Source of the DNA: an uncultured Bacteroidales bacterium
GTDB lineage: Bacteria > Bacteroidota > Bacteroidia > Bacteroidales > G3-4614
DNA length: 64,000 nt
Direction: 5' to 3'
Assembly: GCA_949297125.1 (NCBI GenBank)
Contig: CASFRS010000005.1
Location: 1-64,000 of the forward strand
Shown here: piece after piece, positions 55,623-63,811 of the stretch
Numbering within the stretch: the stretch's first letter is position 1
How the letters are laid out: each line of letters begins with the position of its first letter
Translations under genes and position numbers: made by a program
The notes under the pieces: generated by a model
Told to the model about the DNA's origin: nothing
Seen by the model: the letters and a program-made list of their open reading frames with translations, nothing else
Database searches by the model: none

Positions 55623-56150
55623 ATGCAGACCGCAGAAAAAGTGCCATATCAGGATTCCGGCAGCAACCGAAACATTGAGCGAATGCTTTGTGCCGAACTG
55701 CGGTATTTCAACAGAACCGTCGCACAAGTCAACAACCTCCTGCCCCACCCCCTTCACTTCATTGCCGAGTACAATGGCATAACGGGTATTCCTGTCCACA
55801 TTAAAACCGTCCAGCATTATGCTTCCCTCGGTCTGTTCGGCAGCGTAAACCGAAAACCCTTCGCCTTTCAGAAGTTCGACAGCCCGGCCGGTCTCTTCCA
55901 TATAAACCCAGTCCACGCTGTTCTCTGCCCCGAGCGCAGTTTTGTGTATTTCAGCATCAGGAGGTGTGGCGGTAATACCGCAAAGGTATATTTTCTCTAC
56001 CCTGAAAGCGTCGGAACTGCGGAATACCGAACCTATATTGTTCAGGCTCCTTACATTATCCAGCACTATAACCAGCGGAATTTTCTCTGCAGCCTTGAAT
56101 TCGCTGCACGACAGGCGGTTCATTTCAAGAACAGAAAGTTTTCTTCCCAT
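55617..56150 (-). CDS. TrmH/SpoU family RNA 2'-O-methyltransferase
   Basis: The 177-residue SPOUT-fold protein has the three SpoU motifs: NVRSLNNIGSVFRSSDAF, a central IVLGNEVKGV, and a knot motif IPQFGTKHSLNVSVAAGI. It lacks the extra N-terminal substrate domain of longer TrmH forms, which is common for small tRNA/rRNA methyltransferases. It faces the origin-like region, with a TATATTTG box (56177-56170) 20 bases before its start. Confidence 0.9.
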   Translation of the reverse strand: MGRKLSVLEMNRLSCSEFKAAEKIPLVIVLDNVRSLNNIGSVFRSSDAFRVEKIYLCGITATPPDAEIHKTALGAENSVDWVYMEETGRAVELLKGEGFSVYAAEQTEGSIMLDGFNVDRNTRYAIVLGNEVKGVGQEVVDLCDGSVEIPQFGTKHSLNVSVAAGILIWHFFCGLHS

Positions 56151-56684
56151 TTGTCCAATAACTTTGGTGCAAATATAAACTATCTCCCGCAGCTAATATA
56201 AACTCCCCTCCTTTAAAAAAGGATAACTCCTGTACGGCTTTTTCAAAGCTATCAACATAACCCGGAAACAACATGTTGATATCGTTTGATAACTTATTGG
56301 AAAAAAACAATAGAAAAACAGACATAAAGACAGAAAAAAATATATAGGGCGAAATTTTCAAAAGGCAGCCGTATAATTACACTTTTGTTTTTTAATACTT
56401 ATCCACATCTTAAAACAGGGTTATTATCGGGCCAACAAAAAAATTTAATTAACTTTGCGCTTTATCAAACATCTGTTGATAACTGTATGAATCAATTATA
56501 AATCAAAAATTTAATATGTTGATAATATAACAAGAACAAACGTTATGATATTGATAACGGTAAAATAAAGGAAAAGGCAAAAAAGTTATCAATGCTATCA
56601 ACAGCATATTATCATCATCATTTATTTACATTAAAAAATATATTATTCTTATTTGGTTGTTGATTGTCGATAAAGCACGTACAA
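56151..56684. other. Candidate chromosomal replication origin (oriC)
   Basis: A 534-base, strongly AT-rich, non-coding segment with many DnaA-box-like 9-mers. A canonical TTATCCACA is at 56399-56407. TTATCAACA-type boxes lie on the minus strand at 56482-56474 and 56525-56517. Near matches are at 56249 (CTATCAACA), 56282-56274 (ATATCAACA), 56292-56284 (TTATCAAAC), 56462 (TTATCAAAC), 56557-56549 (TTATCAATA), 56586 (TTATCAATG) and 56595 (CTATCAACA). An almost pure A/T stretch at 56604-56655 with ATCATCATCA would suit a duplex-unwinding element. TAACTTTG at 56450-56457 could be the nadA promoter -7 box. recF and the DciA-type gene are 28 kb away; dnaA is not in the window. Origin identity is inferred from box density and composition. 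Confidence 0.75.
56399..56407 (+). promoter_or_regulatory. Canonical DnaA box
   Basis: TTATCCACA, an exact match to the consensus DnaA box, in the origin candidate. Confidence 0.7.
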
Positions 56685-57620
56685 ATGAACTTGACTGAAA
56701 AAATACTCGAACTTAAAAAAGAGAAGAATGCCGTAATACTTGCCCACTATTACCAGCGCGATGAAATACAGCAGGTGGCCGACCATATAGGCGACAGCCT
56801 TGCACTTGCCCAGATAGCGGCCAAGTGCGACTGCGACATACTTGTCATGTGCGGGGTGAATTTTATGGGAGAGACTGCCAAAATTCTGTCTCCCCGTAAA
56901 AAGGTACTGTTGCCCGACAATACGGCAGGGTGCTCCCTGGCAGACAGCTGCAACGCCGTGGATTTGCAGAAATTCAAGGAGAAATACCCCGGATATACCG
57001 TAATATCTTATGTAAACACAACGGCCGAAGTAAAGGCTCTGACCGATATAGTGGTAACCTCTTCCAATGCCCGGCAGATAGTCGAATCCATGCCTGCCGG
57101 CGAAAAGATAATATTCGGTCCGGACAGGAATCTCGGAAACTATATAAAAGGCGTTACAGGGCGCGACATGGTCATATGGGACGGCGCATGCCACGTGCAT
57201 GAACAGTTTTCCGCTGCCGGAATAAAGGAACTTAAAGAAAAGAATCCCGATGCGGAAGTGCTGGCTCATCCCGAATGTAACAGGAGTGTACTCGATGTAG
57301 CCGATGTTGTAGGTTCCACCGCGGCTTTGCTCAAACATTCGGTTTCCTCACCGTCCGTAAAATTCATAGTTGCAACCGAACCCGGAATTCTTTTTGAAAT
57401 GAAGAACAGGTGTCCGGGAAAAGAGTTTATACCGGCTCCGTCGGAAGAAGGAGGGTGCGCGTGCAACATATGTTCTTATATGAAGCAGAATACTCTTGAG
57501 AAACTGTATGAAGCTCTCGAATATGAAAGGTATGAAGTAACGTTGCCGGAAGAACTGAGAGCGAAAGCGGAAGTACCCATACGCCGCATGTTGGAAATAT
57601 CGGAAAAGTTGAAACTGTAA
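56685..57620 (+). CDS. nadA: Quinolinate synthase
   Basis: The 311-residue enzyme condenses iminoaspartate with dihydroxyacetone phosphate to quinolinate in NAD synthesis. Three cluster cysteines are expected in MCGVNFMGETAK, in HPECN and in GGCACNIC. The N-terminal NAVILAHYYQRDEIQQ is diagnostic. I start at the ATG at 56685 (MNLTEKILEL), not at an upstream TTG, because the family N-terminus begins there. No nadB or nadC lies in the window. It reads away from the origin candidate. Confidence 0.95.
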   Translation: MNLTEKILELKKEKNAVILAHYYQRDEIQQVADHIGDSLALAQIAAKCDCDILVMCGVNFMGETAKILSPRKKVLLPDNTAGCSLADSCNAVDLQKFKEKYPGYTVISYVNTTAEVKALTDIVVTSSNARQIVESMPAGEKIIFGPDRNLGNYIKGVTGRDMVIWDGACHVHEQFSAAGIKELKEKNPDAEVLAHPECNRSVLDVADVVGSTAALLKHSVSSPSVKFIVATEPGILFEMKNRCPGKEFIPAPSEEGGCACNICSYMKQNTLEKLYEALEYERYEVTLPEELRAKAEVPIRRMLEISEKLKL

Positions 57621-57632
57621 AAGAAAAATAAA

Positions 57633-58196
57633 TTGAAAAATATAGTTGTATTCGCCTCAGGTAACGGTTCAAATTTTGAATCGATAGCAGCTGCATGTAA
57701 AAGCGGTGAAATAGATGCCGAAGTAAAACTCCTCGTATGCGATAAAAAAGGTGCGTTTGCAATAGAGAGGGCAAAAAAATACGGAATAGAAACACTCGTA
57801 TTATCGCCGAAAGAATTTCTTTCAAAAGCAGACTATGAATCGGAAATATTGAGAAAACTCTCCCAAATAGATATAGATTTGATATGTCTTGCAGGGTATA
57901 TGCGTGTAATAGGCGATACGCTTCTTGATCCGTATATTGGAAAAATAATAAATACGCACCCTGCGCTTCTACCATCTTTCAAAGGTATGCATGCCATAGA
58001 ACAGGCTATGGAGTATGGTGTAAAAATTTACGGAATAACAATACACTATGTCGACAGTACACTCGACGGCGGAAAAATAATAGACCAGGCATCATTGTAT
58101 TACGACGGTGATGATATAGATTACCTGAAAGAAGAACTGCTTAAAATAGAGCATCCTTTATACATATCTGTGATAAAGAAGTTGCTCGGTAAATAG
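57633..58196 (+). CDS. purN: Phosphoribosylglycinamide formyltransferase, TTG start
   Basis: The 187-residue enzyme uses 10-formyl-THF to formylate GAR, the step after PurD. Motifs: NIVVFASGNGSNFESI, NTHPALLPSFKG and YVDSTLDGGKIIDQ, with the catalytic Asn, His and Asp. The only start that fits is TTG at 57633, because the frame carries no ATG before well inside the domain. It follows nadA by 12 bases. Its coding sequence is distinctly more AT-rich than the genes left of the origin candidate. Confidence 0.93.
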   Translation: MKNIVVFASGNGSNFESIAAACKSGEIDAEVKLLVCDKKGAFAIERAKKYGIETLVLSPKEFLSKADYESEILRKLSQIDIDLICLAGYMRVIGDTLLDPYIGKIINTHPALLPSFKGMHAIEQAMEYGVKIYGITIHYVDSTLDGGKIIDQASLYYDGDDIDYLKEELLKIEHPLYISVIKKLLGK

Positions 58197-58320
58197 TATT
58201 GCGCTTTATATATAAAGTTCCGATATAAAGGTTTTTATTATATGTGTACTTCCTGTAAAAATAAGCAGGTTATGTAAACATAATTTGCGGCAATACGGGC
58301 ATAAATAATTTGTTTAAAAT

Positions 58321-58363
58321 ATAACATACTGTATATAAAGTATATATGGTATGTTATTTTTTT
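58321..58363 (+). terminator. Terminator of nadA-purN
   Basis: ATAACATAC pairs with GTATGTTAT (with further pairing inside) and is followed by a run of T residues. Confidence 0.8.
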
Positions 58364-58393
58364 GAATAGTATTTTGAATATATAGCGTAACCG

Positions 58394-58431
58394 AAAAAAA
58401 AGGAGATATTCCAGTTTCCTAAAATATCTCC
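58394..58431 (-). terminator. Orphan minus-strand terminator-like hairpin
   Basis: On the minus strand GGAGATATT pairs with AATATCTCC (9 bp) and is followed by eight T residues. No annotated minus-strand gene lies just upstream of it, so it would end an unannotated leftward transcript. Confidence 0.6.
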
Positions 58432-58667
58432 ATAAAAACATCCCGAATATCAAATAAAAAACTTACAGTTACAATGTGAAAAAACTTCACAGCTCATTTT
58501 CGGTTTCCAATTTGAATATTTCAGACTGCATGTTTGAAAAATTGAAAAATCAAAAATCACATGAAAACAAATAATACAGTATCATTTGTAAATGACAATA
58601 TCGATTTTCAGTGAACTGACAGTGTAACAATGTTACAGTCTTTTCAGATTTTCCTAAATTCAATTTT

Positions 58668-58767
58668 TACTGGACGATGCACTCATCAGGATGTTTTTTT
58701 GAAAATCATGTTTTATCATAGTAATGATTTTCAGTTTTAAAAATACGTAAATACTGTTTGTCCAGTA
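58668..58767. repeat. Nested inverted repeats, possible structured RNA or DNA site
   Basis: An outer 8-bp stem (TACTGGAC 58668-58675 with GTCCAGTA 58760-58767) encloses an inner perfect 10-bp stem (TGAAAATCAT 58700-58709 with ATGATTTTCA 58724-58733). Function is unknown. Confidence 0.5.
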
Positions 58768-59053
58768 TACTGCCCTATAAATACAATATCAATTCATAAC
58801 ACATATAAAAAAACAAGGTTCAAGGTTTATTACACAGCAGTATACATAAAAAGCAAACTATTATATATAGAGGAATAACATACCATATTTCCAACACCTG
58901 TTATTGTTTTTATATTAAAAATTTTCAGTATTCAAATATTATACTCTTAGTAAGTCATCCTTTATGTTATAATAGAGGGAAAAACTCAGGTAATTATAAC
59001 ACTGTGCCTGTAAAATTCCGGTATGGTCTGTTTTCTTTAGACGTGTAGTATAT

Positions 59054-59092
59054 AAAAAGGGTGCGTCAAAAATATATTGCGCACCCTTTTTT
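59054..59092 (-). terminator. Bidirectional terminator downstream of the ECF sigma gene
   Basis: AAAAAGGGTGCG pairs with CGCACCCTTTTT, with A and T runs on both sides. It ends the minus-strand sigma gene transcript and could end a plus-strand transcript too. Confidence 0.85.
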
Positions 59093-59196
59093 ATTGTTTT
59101 CTTTTTCTTTACCGTTCCATACCTTTTTACATGATCAGGTATGCAAGCCTGTTTGCCTTGTTTATTTATAAGGCACCAGTCCGGTTTTTTTCTATT

Positions 59197-59697
59197 TTAC
59201 TCTTCCAGTACTTTTTTAAGTTTGAGTTTTGCGTAGTGTATCCTGCTTTTTACGGTACCTATTGGCAGATTCATGAATTTCGCTATTTCAAAGTATTTGT
59301 ATCCCGATATGAACATCAGCAGCGGAACTTTGTGGGCTTCCGGAAAATTTTGAAGGGCAAGGGATATATCGTCCAGAGTGTATATATAGGAACTGTCTTC
59401 AATAATATAGTCGGGCAGGTAAAAAGGAATATCGGAATCCTTGTACTCCGGCAGGATTATGTTTCTCGCGGCCTGCCTGTATCTGTTTATGAAGATATTC
59501 CGCATTATTGTAAATACCCATCCCGTGAAGTTCGATTTGTCGGTATATTTTTTCCTGCTGTCCAGAACTTTCAGAACCGTATCCTGGAAAAGTTCCATGG
59601 CCTCCTCTTTACTGTTTGTAAGAGAAAAGGCGAAACCGAACATGTTATCCTTTATGTCCAGCAGTTTACTATCCAGAACGTTGTCCTTTTCATTCAT
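59197..59697 (-). CDS. ECF-type RNA polymerase sigma factor
   Basis: The 166-residue protein has sigma region 2 (ELFQDTVLKVLDSRKKY, FTGWVFTIMRNIFINRYR) and region 4 with the helix-turn-helix (KYFEIAKFMNLPIGTVKSRIHYAKLKL, in parts: YFEIAKFMNLPIGTVKSR and IHYAKLKLKK). It is short and has no extra domain. No anti-sigma gene is adjacent; a polysaccharide deacetylase gene lies 27 bases upstream on the same strand. Its target genes are unknown. Confidence 0.92.
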   Translation of the reverse strand: MNEKDNVLDSKLLDIKDNMFGFAFSLTNSKEEAMELFQDTVLKVLDSRKKYTDKSNFTGWVFTIMRNIFINRYRQAARNIILPEYKDSDIPFYLPDYIIEDSSYIYTLDDISLALQNFPEAHKVPLLMFISGYKYFEIAKFMNLPIGTVKSRIHYAKLKLKKVLEE

Positions 59698-59724
59698 GGC
59701 AACTCCCGAACTATATGTTTTCCG

Positions 59725-60363
59725 TCAATGGTTTATGCAGTTGAAAGGAAGGGGTTTTATGCGGTATCCGTTTTCAATGAGCCACTCTATAGCCTTTGGC
59801 AGGGCATACCTTAGATTTTTTTGTGCTTTCAGAGAGTCGTGGAATACAATTACCGAACCGTTGCGCGTATATTTCTTTACGTTTTCCAGTACCTGTTCGG
59901 GTTTCATTTTTTTGCTGTAATCTCGTGTAACCACATCCCACATTATAATGTGGTAACCCTGTTTTCTGAGCGCAAGGGTCTGTTTGAAGAGCATATGCCC
60001 GTGAGGCGGCCTGAAGAGCGTACTGTTTATAAGGGTATCTGCCCCTTCTACGTTCTTCAGATAATTTTCGGTAGTATTGTGTATACCCTGAATATGGTTC
60101 ATGGTATGGTTTCCGGTAAGGTGTCCCCTCGAAATGATTTCGTTGTAAAGATCCTTGTAACGGGCTACATTGTCTCCTACGCAAAAGAAAGCGGCCTTTA
60201 CCCTGTATTGGTCCAGAACGTTAAGGACCCACGGGGTAACCTCCGGAATAGGCCCGTCGTCGAAAGTCAGATAAACGGTCTTCTCCCTGCGCGGAATCCT
60301 CCAGATAGTTTCCGGATACAACATTCTGTAAATATATGGAGGCTGCTCTATAATCATCGCCAA
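59725..60363 (-). CDS. Polysaccharide deacetylase (NodB/CE4 family)
   Basis: The 212-residue protein is a NodB-homology domain: motif 1 TFDDGP, motif 2 HTMNH (metal His pair), motif 3 RPPHG, and a later DVVTRDY and IVFHDS. It deacetylates N-acetylglucosamine in chitin-like or peptidoglycan material, or related sugars; the substrate cannot be set. There is no obvious signal peptide, so the site of action is open. It lies 27 bases before the sigma gene, suggesting a shared transcript. Confidence 0.9.
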   Translation of the reverse strand: MAMIIEQPPYIYRMLYPETIWRIPRREKTVYLTFDDGPIPEVTPWVLNVLDQYRVKAAFFCVGDNVARYKDLYNEIISRGHLTGNHTMNHIQGIHNTTENYLKNVEGADTLINSTLFRPPHGHMLFKQTLALRKQGYHIIMWDVVTRDYSKKMKPEQVLENVKKYTRNGSVIVFHDSLKAQKNLRYALPKAIEWLIENGYRIKPLPFNCINH

Positions 60364-60387
60364 TGTGAACTTTCAACATATAGACGC

Positions 60388-60427
60388 AAAAAAATATCCG
60401 CATGCTGCATACATGCGGATATTTTTT
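60388..60427 (-). terminator. Bidirectional terminator between the DUF2723 gene and the deacetylase
   Basis: AAAAAATATCCGCATG pairs with CATGCGGATATTTTTT, a perfect stem of about 16 bp. It clearly ends the DUF2723 gene transcript on the minus strand. Confidence 0.9.
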
Positions 60428-60454
60428 CCGGTATTTTTACGGGGTAGCCTTAAA

Positions 60455-63400
60455 TTACCCTTCATTCGTGCTATTTTCCTCAAAAATATCGTACCCCATA
60501 TTGCTGAGGGTTCTGATATATTTTTCGGCCGTTTCGGTTTCACCCTCCTGAACCATGAAGTAAACTGCGGTTTTCAGGGTATATTCGTGCTTCAACAGGT
60601 CGCTGCTTACAGAATTCAGCTGGCTTGGGGTAAGCGTAGAGTACCATACTACGTATTCCAGAGAATTGTCGGCAATCTCCTTCATAAGTTCCAATCCTTT
60701 CTCCTTTTCGCCGAGACTGTAATACATGTAGGCCACCTGTGTGGAGAGGTAATCGTGCCTTACGGCCGTCGACGGAATCTTCTCCATCATGTAGTCTATT
60801 ACTTTCAGTGCCCTTTCGCTGTCGTTTTCGTTTATAAGGGCATCGGCAAGGTCGATGAACATCATTCTCAACGTATAGCTCATGCGCCGTATGTTCTCGT
60901 CGAGGTAAATATCGGGATTATCAATACCTCCGAAGCGGAACTTGTTCATCATGTTATCGTACATCTTGTCTATGTCCACCATTATTTCTTCCTTGTTGTT
61001 TGCCTTTACCGGAAGAATCCTGTTGGCCATTCCCACCGAAACGAAATAGTCGTCGAGGTTCACGTACATGTCCGGCGAAACTGTGGCGGCATAATATACC
61101 GGACGTTTCCATCCGTCTTTGGCTATGGAGTTGAGTATGCTCAAGACGGCTATTTCATTGAGCATAAGCCCGTTCTTGTCCGAAAGGTCTATAACCATCT
61201 GCTTTACGGCCCTGTCCTTCAGGTTTCGAGGAATGCAGCCGGCAGCTGCGGCCGAATCCACATCGATATGCAGCTTGTGCGAGGGGATGATATCTATCCG
61301 TCCATCGTAATTGCTCAGCCTCTTGGTCCAGTCCTCTTCCGACATGAGGAATTGCAGGGCGGCATCGAGCGAAAGCGACGAATCGCCCCCGAGCAGGTCT
61401 ATTATATATGCAAAAACGAGTCTGTTGTTTCCGTAGCGGCTCTCTTCCATATTTATCGGTAGCGGGGACGATTCATAAGCCTGGCTCATCATCTGTCCCA
61501 CATACCAGTCGGTTTGCAGGTAACTCAGGTTGCACACCCTTACGTCCGTCCTGAACCCTTCCGTCTCCTGTGCGTACCACAGCGGGAAAGTCTCGTTGTC
61601 GCCGTTGGTGAAGATAATGCCGTCTTCCTCGACGCACGAAAGGTAGTTCATGCCGAAGTCGCGGGCGGCATAACGCCCCGACCTGTCGTGGTCGTCCCAA
61701 GTCTGGCTTACCATCTGCGCAGGTACGCACAGGCATATAACGGCGGCAAGCGCCGCACCTGCGGCAGGTCTCTTTTCAAACACCTTTTTCTGCAGCAGTT
61801 TCGATATGGCGGCCACGCCCAGACCTATCCAAATGGCAAAGGCGTAGAAAGAGCCTGCATAGGCGTAATCCCTCTCTCTCGGCTGGTACGGGGTCTGGTT
61901 AAGGTATATGACAATGGCAAGACCCGTCATGAAGAACAGGAAAAACGTTATCCAGAATCCCTCTATCCCTTTTTGCCCAGAATAAGCCTGGTAGAAAAGG
62001 CCTATAAGTCCGAGAATAAGAGGCATCATGTAAAACACGTTATGCCCCTTGTTGTCTTTAAGGTCGGAGGGAAGCAGGGTCTGGTCGCCGGCAATATGCT
62101 TGTCTATGAAATTGAAACCGCTTATCCAGTTTCCTTTCGATACTTCGCCGTGTCCCTGAATATCGTTCTGTCGCCCGGCAAAGTTCCACATGAAATACCT
62201 CCAGTACATGTAATTGACCTGATAGTTCAGGAAGAATTTAAGATTCTCCATAAACGTAGGCTTGACAACGGTCTTATACCCCGCAGGGGTTTTGACCTGC
62301 ACAGGCTTCCCCTTGAAACCGCTCCACTCCTTGTATGCCGCCACGTGTTGCGGGTTGTTGCTGTACATCCTGGTAAAGAGCATGTTCAGTTCGGGGTTGT
62401 ATACATAGTCGCGCTTGTGGTCCTTTACCACATACCTGTCCGGTTGGGACGGGTCGGTTTTGATAACCCTGCCCCACAGGGGACGCCCCTCTTTAGACAA
62501 GGCATTCCCATCATCGTCGCGGGCCACGTCCGACACGAACGTATAGCCGTAGAAGAGCGGCCTTTCGCCGTACTGTTCGCGGTTAAGATAGCCAGAAAGC
62601 GCAAATACGTCTTCAGGCGAGTTCTGGTCCATGGGGGTATTGGCCGTAGAGCGGATAATGATGAGCGCGTACGACGAATAACCTATAAACACAACCAGGA
62701 TGCACGTCAGTACGGTATTGACGAGCGTAATGTTCAGATTCTTCCTGTAGAATATGTAAAGGGCGAACACCGCGGCGACGAGGGCCGATATGTAGGGGTT
62801 GTCGCTTACGAACGGAATACCCACCATGATTATGCTTACGAGAAACGAGAGTCTTATGCGCAGAATATCCTTCTGTACGAATGTTTCGTAGATTCCCCAC
62901 CCGATGCAGAGAATGACGAGGAAGAAGTAGACAATCGCCCCGGTGTTGTACGGCGCCCCGAATACGTTTACGAACAGCAGTTCGGCCCAACCGGCAACCT
63001 TTACGAAACCCGGAACAAGTCCGTAAAGGATGAAAGCGATAATCAAAAACGATACGAGCACGGCCAGAAGCGACCCTTTGGCCGTGGGATTCTTGAACTT
63101 CCTGTAATAATATACAAGCACTATTGCCGGGATGCAGAGCAGGTTCAGCAGGTGTACCGCAACCGACACGCCTATTATGTACGCTATCAGGACTATATAC
63201 TTATAGGCATGGGGCTCGTCGGCGCGTTTCTCCCATTTAAGTATCAGCCAGAAAACAAGGGCTGTACAGAACGAAGAGTATGCGTAAACCTCACCCTCTA
63301 CGGCGGAGAACCAGAAAGTGTCGCTGAAAGCGTAGGCCAGCGAACCTACAAGGCCGCACCCGAGGACCGTAATCATTGTCGCCGTCGACATCTCCCCCTC

Positions 63401-63730
63401 CTTGTCGCCGTTGCCGGCAATCTTTCTTGCAAGGCAGGTGATAGTCCAGAACAGCAGCATTATGGTGGCCGCACTCAGCAGCCCCGACATGAAGTTGACG
63501 CACCATGCCACCTGCGTCGGGTCCGAGGCGAAGTTGGCGAAGAAGCGCGCCGTAATCATGAAGATAGGGTTTCCGGGGGGGTGTCCCACTTCCAGTTTAT
63601 AAGCCGAAGATATGAACTCGCCGCAGTCCCAGAAACTTGCGGTAGGTTCGAGGGTAAGGGTGTAGACGACGGCCGAAACAAGGAATACCGTCCACCCGAG
63701 GATGTTGTTTAGTTTTTCGTAACGTATCAT
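60455..63730 (-). CDS. DUF2723 family multi-pass membrane protein, glycosyltransferase-like
   Basis: The 1091-residue protein has the DUF2723 N-terminus with YTLTLEPTASFWDCGEF and GHPPGNPIFM, which resembles the first loop (Asp-containing) of GT-C-type protein O-mannosyltransferases, and about 15 membrane helices. After residue 700 a soluble domain with RRYARDFGMNYLS-like text, given as RYAARDFGMNYLS, and TPR-like helices (DYMMEKIPSTAVRHD, GEKEKGLELMKEI) follows. The donor and acceptor are unknown; lipid-linked sugar transfer in the envelope is inferred. It is the last complete gene of the window. Confidence 0.85.
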   Translation of the reverse strand: MIRYEKLNNILGWTVFLVSAVVYTLTLEPTASFWDCGEFISSAYKLEVGHPPGNPIFMITARFFANFASDPTQVAWCVNFMSGLLSAATIMLLFWTITCLARKIAGNGDKEGEMSTATMITVLGCGLVGSLAYAFSDTFWFSAVEGEVYAYSSFCTALVFWLILKWEKRADEPHAYKYIVLIAYIIGVSVAVHLLNLLCIPAIVLVYYYRKFKNPTAKGSLLAVLVSFLIIAFILYGLVPGFVKVAGWAELLFVNVFGAPYNTGAIVYFFLVILCIGWGIYETFVQKDILRIRLSFLVSIIMVGIPFVSDNPYISALVAAVFALYIFYRKNLNITLVNTVLTCILVVFIGYSSYALIIIRSTANTPMDQNSPEDVFALSGYLNREQYGERPLFYGYTFVSDVARDDDGNALSKEGRPLWGRVIKTDPSQPDRYVVKDHKRDYVYNPELNMLFTRMYSNNPQHVAAYKEWSGFKGKPVQVKTPAGYKTVVKPTFMENLKFFLNYQVNYMYWRYFMWNFAGRQNDIQGHGEVSKGNWISGFNFIDKHIAGDQTLLPSDLKDNKGHNVFYMMPLILGLIGLFYQAYSGQKGIEGFWITFFLFFMTGLAIVIYLNQTPYQPRERDYAYAGSFYAFAIWIGLGVAAISKLLQKKVFEKRPAAGAALAAVICLCVPAQMVSQTWDDHDRSGRYAARDFGMNYLSCVEEDGIIFTNGDNETFPLWYAQETEGFRTDVRVCNLSYLQTDWYVGQMMSQAYESSPLPINMEESRYGNNRLVFAYIIDLLGGDSSLSLDAALQFLMSEEDWTKRLSNYDGRIDIIPSHKLHIDVDSAAAAGCIPRNLKDRAVKQMVIDLSDKNGLMLNEIAVLSILNSIAKDGWKRPVYYAATVSPDMYVNLDDYFVSVGMANRILPVKANNKEEIMVDIDKMYDNMMNKFRFGGIDNPDIYLDENIRRMSYTLRMMFIDLADALINENDSERALKVIDYMMEKIPSTAVRHDYLSTQVAYMYYSLGEKEKGLELMKEIADNSLEYVVWYSTLTPSQLNSVSSDLLKHEYTLKTAVYFMVQEGETETAEKYIRTLSNMGYDIFEENSTNEG

Positions 63731-63811
63731 ATATTATGTGAGTAGCATATGGCAAACATGCAAAAAACGCTCTGTCAGGGTGCGAAGATAATAAAAACGC
63801 TTCAAACCCCG

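Larger units (their letters stand above)
58197..59196. other. 1-kb gene-free AT-rich region with multiple hairpins
   Basis: No convincing gene, tRNA or known RNA is visible. Contents: the purN terminator (58321-58363); a minus-strand terminator-like hairpin (58394-58431); TGTGAAxxxxxTTCACA; a TGTAACA/TGTTACA hairpin near 58620-58640; a nested element at 58668-58767 where TACTGGAC pairs with GTCCAGTA around TGAAAATCAT/ATGATTTTCA; and the sigma gene terminator (59054-59092). ATTTTCAGT occurs at least three times. Promoters are not clear. Confidence 0.6.

Noticed and set aside
56125-56361. Minus-strand 78-residue ORF entering the origin candidate
   Set aside because: Low-complexity, overlaps the trmH start and DnaA boxes; no similarity to a family.
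56664-56684. TTG start of nadA seven codons upstream
   Set aside because: The ATG at 56685 matches the family N-terminus.
58238-58453. Minus-strand 71-residue ORF in the gene-free region
   Set aside because: AT-rich chance frame covering two terminators.
61514-63712. Plus-strand 732-residue ORF opposite the DUF2723 gene
   Set aside because: Antisense shadow; the minus strand has the DUF2723 signature and many membrane helices.
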